Below are positions 26,284-35,135 of a stretch of 64,000 nucleotides of DNA, in pieces. Below the pieces are notes generated by a model, which was not told the DNA's origin, made no database searches, and saw only the letters and a list, made by a program, of their open reading frames with translations. A program made the position numbers and the translations under genes. Positions within the stretch are counted from its first letter, which is position 1. Every line of letters begins with the position of its first letter. Location: contig NZ_QJRC01000092.1 of the NCBI RefSeq assembly GCF_013393325.1, positions 1-64,000 of the forward strand, read 5' to 3'. This stretch comes from Pseudomonas hunanensis. GTDB lineage: Bacteria; Pseudomonadota; Gammaproteobacteria; Pseudomonadales; Pseudomonadaceae.

Positions 26284-26682
26284 TCAGAGCGCGGCGGCCC
26301 CAGCCTTGGCCACCTGGGCATCCTGCTCGGACTTGACCCCGGACACGCCAATCGCGCCTACCACCTGGCCTTCCACCCGCAGCGGCACGCCGCCTTCCAG
26401 GCTGGTCAGCAGCGGCGCGGTCACGAAAGCAGTACGGCCGCTATTGACCATCTCTTCATAATCCCGCGTCTCCTTGCGCCCCAATGCGGCAGTGCGCGCC
26501 TTTTCCATTGCGATGTAAGCACTGGCGGGCGCGCAGCCGTCCAGGCGCTCCAGGGCCAGCGGATGGCCGCCGTCGTCGACCACGGCGATGGTCACGTTCC
26601 ATTGCTGCGCCTGGGCTTCCTGGCGCGCGGCGCTCAGTACGCGGGCAATTTCGGCCTGGCCGATCACGAACTTGCTATGCAT
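26284..26682 (-). CDS. glcG: GlcG/HbpS-like protein of the glycolate locus
   Basis: A 132-residue GlcG/HbpS-family protein (DUF336): VTIAVVDDGGHPLALERLDGCAPASAYIAMEKARTA is the conserved core, and GGVPLRVEGQVVGAIGVSG the second motif. The family binds haem or corrinoid in some members. GlcG has no proven role in glycolate oxidation but travels with glcDEF. It overlaps the glcF stop by 8 nt and is the last gene of the operon. The start at MHSKFVIGQAE is well placed. Confidence 0.9.
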   Translation of the reverse strand: MHSKFVIGQAEIARVLSAARQEAQAQQWNVTIAVVDDGGHPLALERLDGCAPASAYIAMEKARTAALGRKETRDYEEMVNSGRTAFVTAPLLTSLEGGVPLRVEGQVVGAIGVSGVKSEQDAQVAKAGAAAL

Positions 26683-27910
26683 GGGGGTTCTCCGGGTTCA
26701 AGGCTGCTTCGACGATTTCGATCCAGTGCCGCACAGGCGTGCGCCCAGCCCCGTCGAGGTGGGCCTGGCAGCCGATGTTGGCAGTGGCGATGACTTGCGG
26801 TTTGCCGCTTTCCAGCGCATTCAGGCGATTGTCGCGCAGTTGCAGCGACAATTCAGGCTGGGTCAGCGAATAAGTGCCCGCCGAGCCGCAGCACAGGTGG
26901 CCGTCGGGCACCGAGGTCAGGGTAAATCCCAGCCGCGTCAGCAATGCTTCTACCGCACCGCCCAGTTTCAGGGCGTGCTGCAGTGTACATGGGCAGTGGA
27001 AGGCCAGACGCTGTTCGGCGCAAAGGCTCAGTTGCTCGACGGGTTCATCGCGCAAAACTTCTACCAGGTCGCGGGACAGTGCGCTGACCCGCGCGGCCTT
27101 GGCAGCGTAGTGAGGGTCTTTTTCCAGCAGGTGGCCGTAGTCGCGGACAAATGCGCCGCAGCCACTGGCAGTTTGTACGATCGCCTCGGCACCTGCTTCG
27201 ATGGCGGGCCACCAGGCGTCGATATTGCGCCGTGCCCGCTGCAGGCCCTGCTCCTGAGCATTCAGGTGATAGTCCACCGCGCCACAGCAACCGGCCTGCT
27301 GGATCGGTTGCACGCTGATGCCCAGGCGGTCGAGCAGCCGCGCAGCCGCGGCGTTGGTATTGGGTGACAGGGTTGGTTGCACGCAACCTTCCAGCATCAG
27401 CACCCGGCGTGCATGGCGTGGCGCGGGGCGGTCGCCGGGTGGCGTGATGCGGGCCGGCAGCTTGCGTTTGAGCGTGGCCGGCAGCAGCGGGCGCAGCGCC
27501 TGGCCGCTGCGGGTCAGGGCTTTGAACAATGCCGGGCGCGGCACTACCGCACACAGGCCCTGGCGCAGCAGGCGCTGGCCGAGCGGGCGCGGCACCTGCT
27601 GCTCGACCACCGCCCGGCCAATGTCCAGCAGGTCGTGGTACTTCACCCCGGATGGGCAGGTGGTTTCGCAGTTGCGGCAGGTCAGGCAGCGGTCCAGGTG
27701 CAACTGGGTGCTGGCGGTGACCGGCTTGCCTTCGAGCACCTGCTTGATCAGGTAGATACGCCCGCGCGGGCCGTCCAGTTCATCGCCTAGCAACTGGTAA
27801 GTGGGGCAGGTGGCGGTGCAGAAGCCGCAGTGCACGCAGGATCGCAGGATGCTTTCGGCTTCTTCGGCGCGGGCCAGGCGGCGGGCTGTTTCGCTGAGGT
27901 TGGTTTGCAT
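26675..27910 (-). CDS. glcF: Glycolate oxidase iron-sulfur subunit GlcF
   Basis: A 411-residue subunit of membrane-associated glycolate oxidase. Two 4Fe-4S ferredoxin motifs are seen near the N-terminus, CVHCGFCTATCP (about 26-37) and CLTCRNCETTCPSG (about 76-89). Two CCG domains follow (QQAGCCGAVDYH about 215 and HLCCGSAGTYSL about 330). It passes electrons from the flavin subunits GlcD/GlcE to the respiratory chain. The gene is 9 bp after glcE and overlaps glcG. Confidence 0.95.
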   Translation of the reverse strand: MQTNLSETARRLARAEEAESILRSCVHCGFCTATCPTYQLLGDELDGPRGRIYLIKQVLEGKPVTASTQLHLDRCLTCRNCETTCPSGVKYHDLLDIGRAVVEQQVPRPLGQRLLRQGLCAVVPRPALFKALTRSGQALRPLLPATLKRKLPARITPPGDRPAPRHARRVLMLEGCVQPTLSPNTNAAAARLLDRLGISVQPIQQAGCCGAVDYHLNAQEQGLQRARRNIDAWWPAIEAGAEAIVQTASGCGAFVRDYGHLLEKDPHYAAKAARVSALSRDLVEVLRDEPVEQLSLCAEQRLAFHCPCTLQHALKLGGAVEALLTRLGFTLTSVPDGHLCCGSAGTYSLTQPELSLQLRDNRLNALESGKPQVIATANIGCQAHLDGAGRTPVRHWIEIVEAALNPENPHA

Positions 27911-27919
27911 GGTCTGGCC

Positions 27920-28972
27920 TCACAGGTCCGGGTACAGGCGACCGGGGTTGAACACCCCCTGGGGGTCGAGCTGCTGCTTGAGGGCGCGGTGGTAGCGCAT
28001 CAGGGCGGCGGACAGCGGCGGGCTGCTGGCTGCACCGGGGGCATAGCAGGTGGCGTGGCCGCCCACCTTGGCGGCCTGGTCGCGAATGGTCTGTGCCGGT
28101 GCGTCGGTTGTGAGCCAGCGCTGGGCGCCCCCCCAGTCGATCAGCTGTTGGCCGGGCAGGTCCAGCTCGCCGCAGGCGTTGGGTACGGACAGGCGCCACA
28201 GCGGAGCGGCGCCGGCAAAAAATGGCAGCCGTTGTTCGCGCAGGTCGCTCCAGAACCGGTTGTGGAGTGTTTCGCCACCCAGCCGCCGGTACGCCGACTG
28301 CACCGAGCCTTCGCCGCCTTCCAGGCGCAGGTACAGTGCTTCGCCGTCATGGCAGGCGGCGCTGATCGGTAGCGGTTGCTGCCCCCATTCGGCCAGCTCC
28401 GCCAGGGCTTCATGCCGGCTCATCGGCAGGCTCAGGCCAAGGCATTGACGTGGGCGTGGCAGCACTTTCAGCGACACTTCGGTCAGCAGCCCCAGGCAGC
28501 CGAAGCTGCCCGCCATCAGGCGTGATACATCGTAACCGGCCACGTTCTTCATCACCTCGCCGCCAAAGCGCAACAGCTTGCCGTGGCCGGTGATCACGCG
28601 GGTGCCAAGCACATAGTCACGCACCGACCCGGCCCACGGCCGCCGTGGGCCAGACAACCCGGCCGCGACCATCCCTCCCAGCGTGGCTTCCGGGCCCAGG
28701 TGCGGTGGTTCGCAGGGCAGCATCTGGCCGGCTTCGTGCAGGGCCGCCTCGATTTCGCGCAGCGGCGTGCCGGCGCGGGCGGTGAGCACCAGTTCGGTCG
28801 GATCGTAGCTGACGATGCCGCGGTGGCTGCGGGTATCGAGCACTTCACCGGCCACTGGGTTGCCGAGCATCGCCTTGCTGTTGCTGCCCTGGATACGCAG
28901 TGGCGTGCGTTGGTTCAGCGCCTGGTTTACCTGTTCCAGCAGTGCCTGGCTCATGTCGCGGTCCATGCTCAT
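27920..28972 (-). CDS. glcE: Glycolate oxidase FAD-binding subunit GlcE
   Basis: A 350-residue FAD_binding_4 protein, shorter than GlcD. The N-terminal flavin segment reads LRIQGSNSKAMLGNPVAGEVLDTRSHRGIVSYDPTELVLTARAGTPL, followed by GPEATLGGMVAAGLSGPRRPWAGSVRDYVLG. The chosen ATG overlaps the glcD stop by one base (TGATG), showing coupling. It forms the oxidase with GlcD and GlcF. Alternative internal starts (MDRDM, MSQALLEQ) remain possible. Confidence 0.93.
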   Translation of the reverse strand: MSMDRDMSQALLEQVNQALNQRTPLRIQGSNSKAMLGNPVAGEVLDTRSHRGIVSYDPTELVLTARAGTPLREIEAALHEAGQMLPCEPPHLGPEATLGGMVAAGLSGPRRPWAGSVRDYVLGTRVITGHGKLLRFGGEVMKNVAGYDVSRLMAGSFGCLGLLTEVSLKVLPRPRQCLGLSLPMSRHEALAELAEWGQQPLPISAACHDGEALYLRLEGGEGSVQSAYRRLGGETLHNRFWSDLREQRLPFFAGAAPLWRLSVPNACGELDLPGQQLIDWGGAQRWLTTDAPAQTIRDQAAKVGGHATCYAPGAASSPPLSAALMRYHRALKQQLDPQGVFNPGRLYPDL

Positions 28973-30471
28973 CAGAAACGCTCCAGTTCGGGGAAGGGCA
29001 GCTGCCCATGGTGCACATGCATGGCGCCGAATTCGGCGCAGCGGTGCAAGGTGGGAATGTTCTTGCCGGGGTTGAGCAGGCCCTGCGGGTCGAAGGCGGC
29101 CTTCACCGCGTGGAACAGGGTGATTTCGTCGCTGTTGAACTGCGCGCACATCTGGTTGATCTTCTCGCGGCCCACGCCATGTTCACCGGTGATGCTGCCG
29201 CCCACTGCCACGCACAGTTCGAGGATCTTGCCGCCGATGGCTTCGGCACGCTCCAGCTCGCCGGGGCGGTTGGCATCGAACAGGATCAGCGGATGCATGT
29301 TGCCGTCGCCGGCATGGAACACATTGGCCACGCGCAGGCCGTATTCAGCGGACAGGTCACTGATACCCTTGAGCACCCGGGGCAGTTCGCGGCGCGGGAT
29401 GGTGCCGTCCATGCAGTAGTAGTCCGGGGAGATGCGCCCTACCGCTGGAAAGGCGTTCTTGCGCCCGGCCCAGAAGCGCACGCGCTCGGCTTCGTCGCAG
29501 GCCAGGCGCACCTCGCGGGCCCCTGCATGCGTCAGTACGTCGGCGACCCGCGCGCAGTCGTCGTGTACGTCGGCCTCCACGCCATCCAGCTCGCACAGCA
29601 GGATCGCCGCCGCGTCCACCGGGTAGCCAGCGTGGATGAAGTCCTCGGCGGCGCGGATCGCCAGGTTGTCCATCATCTCCAGGCCGCCGGGGATGATGCC
29701 GGCCGCGATGATGTCGGCGACTGCCCGGCCGGCGTCCTCGACGCTGTCGAAACTGGCCAGTAGCACTCGCGCCACCTGGGGCTTGGGTAGCAGCTTGACG
29801 GTAACTTCGGTGACGATACCCAGCATGCCTTCGGAGCCGGTGAACAGCGCCAGCAGGTCGAAACCTGGGCTGTCCAGGGCATCGCTGCCGAGGGTCAGGT
29901 GCTCGCCCTCGATCGTGAGGATTTCCACCTTGAGCAGGTTGTGCACGGTCAGGCCGTACTTGAGGCAGTGCACGCCACCGGCATTTTCGGCGACGTTGCC
30001 ACCGATGGAGCAGGCTATTTGCGAGGAGGGGTCTGGTGCGTAGTACATACCATGAGGTGCGGCGGCCTGGGAGATGGCCAGGTTGCGCACGCCCGGCTGC
30101 ACACGGGCGTAGCGACCCTGCGGGTTCACCTCAAGGATACGATTGAAGCGCGCCATCACCAGCAGGATGCCCTTCGCCAGCGGCAGGGCACCGCCCGACA
30201 GGCCGGTACCGGCGCCTCGGGCGACCACCGGTACGCCACGTTGGTGGCACAGTTTCAGTAGTGTTTGCACCTGCTCCAGGCGCTCGGGCAGCACCACCAG
30301 CAGTGGCACGGTGCGGTAGGCCGACAGGCCGTCGCATTCGTAGGGTTTGAGGTCTTCTTCGCGGTGCAGGATTTCGAGGTCTGGCAGGGCATCGCGCAGC
30401 GCCTGCAACAGGTCAGCCTGGTTCACGTTGGGCAACGCGCCATCGACGCGCTCGTCGTACAGGATATTCAT
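28972..30471 (-). CDS. glcD: Glycolate oxidase FAD-linked subunit GlcD
   Basis: A 499-residue flavoprotein that oxidises glycolate to glyoxylate. The FAD_binding_4 domain has PVVARGAGTGLSGGALPLAKGILL (about 72-95) and QIACSIGGNVAENAGGVHCLKYGLT (about 150). The C-terminal FAD-oxidase domain ends with SITGEHGVGREKINQMCAQF. The start at MNILYDERVDG fits the family; an ATG 15 nt upstream is possible. It heads the glcDEFG operon. Two palindromic operator candidates for GlcC lie in the 194-bp gap to glcC. Confidence 0.95.
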   Translation of the reverse strand: MNILYDERVDGALPNVNQADLLQALRDALPDLEILHREEDLKPYECDGLSAYRTVPLLVVLPERLEQVQTLLKLCHQRGVPVVARGAGTGLSGGALPLAKGILLVMARFNRILEVNPQGRYARVQPGVRNLAISQAAAPHGMYYAPDPSSQIACSIGGNVAENAGGVHCLKYGLTVHNLLKVEILTIEGEHLTLGSDALDSPGFDLLALFTGSEGMLGIVTEVTVKLLPKPQVARVLLASFDSVEDAGRAVADIIAAGIIPGGLEMMDNLAIRAAEDFIHAGYPVDAAAILLCELDGVEADVHDDCARVADVLTHAGAREVRLACDEAERVRFWAGRKNAFPAVGRISPDYYCMDGTIPRRELPRVLKGISDLSAEYGLRVANVFHAGDGNMHPLILFDANRPGELERAEAIGGKILELCVAVGGSITGEHGVGREKINQMCAQFNSDEITLFHAVKAAFDPQGLLNPGKNIPTLHRCAEFGAMHVHHGQLPFPELERF

Positions 30472-30563
30472 CGGCTCACTCGGCAACGGTTTTTGTTGTT
30501 GTTGGCAAAGCGATCACCCTGCCAGCGTGCGCGTGCCGGCGGCTGTGGTCGAGTGCGGCAGGT

Positions 30564-30653
30564 ACTGGTCCTACCAGTTTTTCTGCCAGGCTGTGGCTAT
30601 TACCGGCTTTGTCCGGCTAGATTGAAGCCAGTGATGCAACTGGTCCTACCAGT
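30564..30653. promoter_or_regulatory. GlcC operators (two perfect FadR-type palindromes)
   Basis: ACTGGT-CCT-ACCAGT occurs twice without mismatch, at 30564-30578 and 30639-30653, with centres 75 bp apart. The form TGGT-N3-ACCA is the classic site of FadR-subfamily GntR regulators. One copy abuts the glcC start (about 13 bp before ATG). The other lies about 93 bp upstream of glcD, so both glcD activation and glcC autoregulation are expected. Confidence 0.85.
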
Positions 30654-30665
30654 AGGGGCGTTGAG

Positions 30666-31430
30666 ATGGGTACTGAAGGCAAGGCCAAGGTCGCCGATCA
30701 GGTCGCCGAACGGGTCGAACGGCTGATCGTCGAAGGCGTACTGAAGGTGGGCCAGGCGCTGCCGTCCGAGCGGCGGCTGGTGGAAAAACTGGGCTGTTCG
30801 CGCTCGGCTCTGCGGGAGGGCCTGCGCATCCTGCGTGGGCGCGGCATCATCGACACCGAGCAAGGGCGTGGCTCGTTCGTCGCCGACCTGACGGGGCAGG
30901 TGGGGAGCACGCCGTTGATGCACCTGTTCAGCTCGCAACCGCGCACGTTGTTCGACTTGCTGGAGGTGCGGGCGTTGCTGGAGGCGGAGTCGGCGCGGCT
31001 GGCGGCTTTGCGCGCCACCGAGGTCGACCGTTTGCTGATCCGTCGGCGCTACGAAGAAATGCTGGCTGCCCATGAAACCGCGCAGGCGCTCGATGCTCGC
31101 GAGCATGCCCACCGTGACCATGCCTTTCACCGGGCGATCAGCGAGGCGTCGCATAACCCGGTGCTGGTGCATACCCTGCAATCGCTCAGTGACCTGACCC
31201 TGAGTACTGTGTTCGCTTCGGTCAACAACCTGTACTGCCGGCCTGCGCAGAAACGCCAGATCGATCGCCAGCATGCGCGGTTGTATCACGCAGTGATGGA
31301 GCAACTGCCGGAGCAGGCTCAGCGGGCCGCACGCGAGCACATCAACGGGATACGTGACAGTTTGCGAGAGATAGAGCAGGAAGAGCAGCGCTTGGTCAGG
31401 GCGACCATGCGCATGGATGGCTGGGGTTGA
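30666..31430 (+). CDS. glcC: GlcC, GntR/FadR-family activator of glycolate genes
   Basis: A 254-residue regulator. The winged helix VADQVAERVERLIVEGVLKVGQALPSERRLVEKLGCSRSALREGLRIL (about residues 9-56) is the GntR N-terminus. The C-terminal FCD domain has the metal-binding histidines/aspartate in the region DHAFHRAISEASHNPVL (about 155) and the final HAR-rich helix. GlcC binds glycolate or acetate and activates glcDEFG in E. coli. Here it is divergent from glcD with two perfect operators between. The annotation rests on sequence plus locus. Confidence 0.92.
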   Translation: MGTEGKAKVADQVAERVERLIVEGVLKVGQALPSERRLVEKLGCSRSALREGLRILRGRGIIDTEQGRGSFVADLTGQVGSTPLMHLFSSQPRTLFDLLEVRALLEAESARLAALRATEVDRLLIRRRYEEMLAAHETAQALDAREHAHRDHAFHRAISEASHNPVLVHTLQSLSDLTLSTVFASVNNLYCRPAQKRQIDRQHARLYHAVMEQLPEQAQRAAREHINGIRDSLREIEQEEQRLVRATMRMDGWG

Positions 31431-31443
31431 ATTGTAACCCCGC

Positions 31444-31481
31444 ACCGGCCTGTTCGCGGACAATGCCGAGCACAGGCCGGT
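31444..31481. terminator. Hairpin between convergent genes
   Basis: A 10-bp stem, ACCGGCCTGT (31444-31453) and ACAGGCCGGT (31472-31481), with an 18-nt GC-rich loop and no T-tract. It lies between the glcC stop and the convergent DUF2388 stop, so it is a likely shared transcript end or REP-like element. Confidence 0.6.
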
Positions 31482-31491
31482 ACAGGTTCAC

Positions 31492-31809
31492 TCAATGGTC
31501 AGCCACAGGGTCATCCTGAGACAGGATTGCCCTGGCCAACTCTTCATCATTGGCTTGCAGCCCTGGGTGGTCCTTGCGGGCCTGTTCCAAAGCCGACTCC
31601 ACATAGGCGCCGCGGATGGCACCGCCGCTGGCGACGAACGCAGAAAGCTCGTCACGGGCCGGGATGATCCGTTTGTCATCCTTGAAGGTCGAATACAGCG
31701 AGGCGGAAACACCGGCCGAGGTGGCGACGTCGCCCGCATCGACGCGGGCCAGGGCAGCACCGGCAGGCAGCAGGAGCAGCAGCGCAGGGGCGAGGAATAG
31801 GTGGCGCAT
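31492..31809 (-). CDS. Secreted DUF2388 family protein
   Basis: A 105-residue exported protein. The signal peptide MRHLFLAPALLLLLPAGAALA is followed by the DUF2388 core (VDAGDVATSAGVSASLYSTFKDDKRI, and ASGGAIRGAYVESALEQAR, LARAILSQDD). The family is small, almost confined to Pseudomonas, and of unknown function; paralogues often occur in tandem elsewhere. The start at MRHLF is preferred because the signal peptide begins there and GGAGAACACGAC precedes it. Confidence 0.8.
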   Translation of the reverse strand: MRHLFLAPALLLLLPAGAALARVDAGDVATSAGVSASLYSTFKDDKRIIPARDELSAFVASGGAIRGAYVESALEQARKDHPGLQANDEELARAILSQDDPVADH

Positions 31810-31970
31810 GTCGTGTTCTCCAGTAGCGTGAAGCACAGGGAAATAAACCACTCAGTGTTTAAGAGAGCAGGTGAGTGCGGGTAGTTCCCTTTCCTGGCTG
31901 GAATGACGAGAGGGGCAGGTACAGCGCAGGGCTCGATCTCAGTGAGGCCTCTGTGGAAGCGGCTCAAGGT

Positions 31971-33071
31971 TCAAATCGACAACCGCACCACCCGGTTGTC
32001 CAGCACCTGTTGCTCCTGTCCCCGCCGCTTGTTCACTACAAGCTCACCAATCGCAATCAGCCGGGTGCGCGTGATGTTGCGCGACAACCCCAGCAACTGC
32101 GCGGTATGCACCTGGTTGTAATGGCAGAACCGGTACGCCGAGCGCAGCAGGGCATTTTCCACCTTCTCGTAAAGATCACCCGACTGCTCCTCGTACAGCC
32201 GGCTGAACGCGCGCTGTAGCAAGTCATCCACGCCATTGCCTGCCGGCTCCTCCTCTTGCCGTTCGATACGCAAGTTGGACAAACGCAGGTCCTGCGCTTG
32301 CACCGTGCCATCGCCACAGGTCAACAAGCTGTGGTGAATCACGTTTTCCAGCTCACGGATGTTGCCCGGCCAACTGTACTCGACCAGCTTGGCCTGGGCC
32401 TTGGGGCTCAGTTCCACCGGTCCGTAGCCCAACCGGTCGCTGTAACTGCGGATGAAATGCCGGGCCAGTGGCAGGATGTCGCCCGGACGGTCGCGCAACG
32501 GGTGCAACTGCAACGTCACCACGTTCAGCCGGTAGTACAGGTCTTCACGGAAATGTCCGGCGTTGATGGCCTTTTCCAGCTGTACGTTGGTCGCCGCCAG
32601 GACCCGCACGTTGATCGGGATGCTCTTGCGCGAGCCCAGCCGCACCACTTCGCGTTCTTGCAGTACACGCAGCAGCTTGACCTGGATCGGCAGCGGCAAG
32701 TCGCCAATTTCGTCGAGGAACAAGGTGCCGCCGTTGGCCTCTTCGAACCAGCCGGCCTTGGCCGCGAGGGCGCCGGTGAAGGCGCCCTTTTCATGGCCGA
32801 ACAGTTCGGCTTCCACCAGCGACTCGGAAAATGCGCCGCAGTTGACCGCAACGAACGGGCCGTTGCGCCGACCGCTGAGGTTGTGGATGTGGCGTGCGAC
32901 CAGCTCCTTGCCCGTGCCGGTTTCGCCGATGATCAGGACGCTGGCCTCGCTGGGGGCGACCTGTTGCAGGTGGGCGAGCAGCGCCTGCGACCTTGGGTCT
33001 TCGAAGACCTGTGCGGTCGCCCGGATCGAGGTAGCCAGTGTCGGTGACGGGGGGAGGGTCAGCAGTTGCAT
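31971..33071 (-). CDS. sfnR: SfnR, sigma-54-dependent activator
   Basis: A 366-residue enhancer-binding protein lacking a regulatory N-terminal domain. The AAA+ core begins almost at once: Walker A GETGTGKE (about 49-56), the sigma-54 contact loop GAFTGA (about 96-101), Walker [10 protein letters not shown] (about 115-123). A Fis-type helix-turn-helix ends the protein ([19 protein letters not shown]). SfnR activates sulfone and methanesulfonate genes under sulfate limitation in P. putida. It is the last gene of a three-gene operon with an FMN reductase and an acyl-CoA-dehydrogenase-like enzyme, which matches the known sfnECR order. With no sensor domain, its level is set by transcription. Confidence 0.9.
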   Translation of the reverse strand: MQLLTLPPSPTLATSIRATAQVFEDPRSQALLAHLQQVAPSEASVLIIGETGTGKELVARHIHNLSGRRNGPFVAVNCGAFSESLVEAELFGHEKGAFTGALAAKAGWFEEANGGTLFLDEIGDLPLPIQVKLLRVLQEREVVRLGSRKSIPINVRVLAATNVQLEKAINAGHFREDLYYRLNVVTLQLHPLRDRPGDILPLARHFIRSYSDRLGYGPVELSPKAQAKLVEYSWPGNIRELENVIHHSLLTCGDGTVQAQDLRLSNLRIERQEEEPAGNGVDDLLQRAFSRLYEEQSGDLYEKVENALLRSAYRFCHYNQVHTAQLLGLSRNITRTRLIAIGELVVNKRRGQEQQVLDNRVVRLSI

Positions 33072-33080
33072 GGGCAGTCC

Positions 33081-34268
33081 TCAGGAGTAGAAGGATGGGG
33101 CAGGGCGTTTGTCGTTGAGGGCCCACTCGCCAAGTTCGTGGATGCGATAGTCCACCGGGTCGTGCAGGGTTTGCGTGCGCAGGTTGCGCCAGTGCCGGTC
33201 GAAGCGCAGCGAGGCATGCGTGGCGCGGGCACCGGTAACCTCGAACAGGCGGTTGCAGATGTCCAGGCCGTGGCGGCTGGCGGCGACCTTGGCAGTGCCG
33301 ATGGCCAGGGCCAGGTCGCCTCGCTCATCAGCGGTAAGTGCATGTTCCTTGACCCAGGCGGCGTCCAGCTGGCGCGCGGCCCGCTCGATCAGCAGGCGCA
33401 CGCTTTCCAGGCCAACCCAGAACTCGCCGTAATGGCGCAGTACGTAAGGGTCTTCGGCGCTGCTGGCGGCGCTGGAGCGGAACCACGGGCGGCTTTCCTT
33501 GAGGGTGTACTGACGGGCTTCGTCGAAGGCGCCTTCGGCAATGCCGAGGAACAGGTTGGCGAAATGCAGCTGGGCGATCAGTGGACGCAAGGCGGCGAAC
33601 GGAGTGCTCAAGGGGCCTGGATCGAGCAGCAATTCGTTGTGCTCGACCCGTACCCGCTCGAAGGTGGCGCTGCCACTGTCGGTCTGGCGCTGGCCGATGT
33701 TGTTCCAGTCGCTGTGCAGACTGATGCCGGTGCGGCCACTGGGGATGGCGGCAATCAGCAACTTGCCGCCGGCACGTTCGTCCACTGCCGAGGCAATCAG
33801 CATTTCCGAGTCGCTGGCGCCGGAGCAGAAACTCTTCTTGCCCGAAAACTCGCACCAGCCGTCGAAGTGCTTGACCACGGTGCGGGTGTCCAGCGGGTTC
33901 AGGGCATTGCCCCAGAACCACTGTTTGCGAGCAGTCTGTTCGAACCACGGTTGCCATTGGTCCGGGCGCGAGAACAGGCGCACGGTGGCCAGCATCAGGT
34001 GGTGAAAACCGAAAACATGGGCGATGGAGCTGTCGACCCGCGCGAACTCGCGCACCACCGCGAAGGTGTCGTGCCAGCTGGCACCCTGGCCGCCGAACGC
34101 CTGTGGGATCGCCAGTGACAGCAAGCCGCTGTCACGCAAAGCGTCGCGCTCGGCTTTGGGTGTGCCACCGCGTTCGTCGCGTTCCACAGCGGTCTGGGCA
34201 AACTGCCCGGCCAGTTCGCGGGCAATCGCCAAGGCCGGGCGCAGTGGTGTAGTCACAGGTGCATTCAT
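33081..34268 (-). CDS. sfnC: SfnC, acyl-CoA dehydrogenase-like flavoenzyme
   Basis: A 395-residue member of the acyl-CoA dehydrogenase superfamily, near the dibenzothiophene desulfurisation (DszC) and SfnC branch. AIPQAFGGQGASWHDTFAVVREFARVDSS opens the fold, and VKHFDGWCEFSGKKSFCSGASDSEMLIASAV is the flavin-side beta domain. LDICNRLFEVTGARATHASLRFDRHWRN closes it. The catalytic glutamate of true acyl-CoA dehydrogenases is not evident, in line with an FMNH2-dependent monooxygenase role. It lies between sfnE and sfnR with 9-bp gaps. Substrate unproven. Confidence 0.88.
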   Translation of the reverse strand: MNAPVTTPLRPALAIARELAGQFAQTAVERDERGGTPKAERDALRDSGLLSLAIPQAFGGQGASWHDTFAVVREFARVDSSIAHVFGFHHLMLATVRLFSRPDQWQPWFEQTARKQWFWGNALNPLDTRTVVKHFDGWCEFSGKKSFCSGASDSEMLIASAVDERAGGKLLIAAIPSGRTGISLHSDWNNIGQRQTDSGSATFERVRVEHNELLLDPGPLSTPFAALRPLIAQLHFANLFLGIAEGAFDEARQYTLKESRPWFRSSAASSAEDPYVLRHYGEFWVGLESVRLLIERAARQLDAAWVKEHALTADERGDLALAIGTAKVAASRHGLDICNRLFEVTGARATHASLRFDRHWRNLRTQTLHDPVDYRIHELGEWALNDKRPAPSFYS

Positions 34269-34277
34269 GGCCGCTCC

Positions 34278-34838
34278 TCAGGCGCTTTTACGCAGGGCGT
34301 GGTGGGCGCCGAACAGTGGCACGGCACGCTCGGCGGCCAGGCGGATACGGGCGGCAAGGGCGTCGCTGGAGACGCGGTAGTCGGCCATTTCCGCCTGGCT
34401 GGCGAATACGCCGATGGGCAGGGTCAGGGCCTGCAGGAAGCTGAACAGCGGGCGCAGCTGGTGGTCGAGCACCAGCGCGTGGCGTTCGCTGCCACCGGTG
34501 GCGGCGAGCAACACCGGGGTGTCGACCAAGGCGTCCTGGCCGATCAGGTCGAACAGGTGCTTGAAGTGGCCGGTGAAGCTGCCGCGGTACACGGGCGTGG
34601 TCACCACCAGCAGGTCGGCCCGTTCCACCAGGCGCAGTTGCTGCTCGACAGTGTCGGGCAGTTCGCTGCGCCACAGGGCGCTGCCCAGTGGCCGGGCGAT
34701 CTCGCCCAGTTCGATCAGGTGCGGCTTGATGTGCAGGTGTTCGGCCAGTTCGGCGAGGATCGCTTCGGTCAGGGCCAGGGTGCGCGAAGGGCGGGAAGTG
34801 CCGCCGGACAGGGCTACGACGTTCAGTGGGGTGCTCAT
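34278..34838 (-). CDS. sfnE: SfnE, NAD(P)H-dependent FMN reductase
   Basis: A 186-residue flavodoxin-like reductase of the SsuE/MsuE family. LNVVALSGGTSRPSRTLALTEAIL holds the FMN-phosphate-binding loop, and VVTTPVYRGSFTGHFKHLFDLIGQDAL the second flavin motif. It supplies reduced FMN to two-component monooxygenases, here most likely SfnC and sulfone monooxygenases coded elsewhere. It is the first gene of the sfnECR operon. A close sigma-54 promoter match lies about 40 bp upstream, and GGAG precedes the ATG. Confidence 0.9.
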   Translation of the reverse strand: MSTPLNVVALSGGTSRPSRTLALTEAILAELAEHLHIKPHLIELGEIARPLGSALWRSELPDTVEQQLRLVERADLLVVTTPVYRGSFTGHFKHLFDLIGQDALVDTPVLLAATGGSERHALVLDHQLRPLFSFLQALTLPIGVFASQAEMADYRVSSDALAARIRLAAERAVPLFGAHHALRKSA

Positions 34839-34877
34839 GGGCTAGTCTCCGGTTCTGGTTGAGCGGGACTTTGCTTG

Positions 34878-34893
34878 AGCAATCGTCGTGCCT
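34878..34893 (-). promoter_or_regulatory. Sigma-54 (-24/-12) promoter of sfnECR
   Basis: On the reverse strand AGGCACGACGATTGCT (34893 to 34878) fits the consensus TGGCACG-N4-TTGCW at all but the first base, with the GG and GC exactly 10 bp apart. Transcription would begin about 12 bp on, leaving a leader of roughly 30 nt before sfnE. SfnR is itself a sigma-54 activator, so positive feedback is possible. Confidence 0.75.
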
Positions 34894-35054
34894 GGTTCTA
34901 ATGTTGTTATAGATCAACGAGTTAGCGAGTATTAGTGGCTGCGCTGCTGTTGCCGTGCGGGCGTTTTGTGTTGATCAGGTGTTGCGCTGCAAACAGTTGG
35001 CCGGGTGTTGGCGGCTGTACAGTTGGGAGAGTTATAGAGGATTAATGAATAGGT

Positions 35055-35091
35055 AAAAAAGAATAAGAAGTCATATTCTTATTCTATTTTT
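35055..35091 (-). terminator. AT-rich terminator of the PBP2 gene
   Basis: A 10-bp stem AGAATAAGAA (35060-35069) and TTCTTATTCT (35076-35085), loop 6 nt, followed on the reverse strand by TTTTTT. It lies about 50 bp past the PBP2 stop. The stem is unusually AT-rich for this genome. Confidence 0.6.
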
Positions 35092-35135
35092 ATCTTCAAG
35101 GTGCTGCGTGGTGCTGCCCAGCAGCCCCAAGCACC

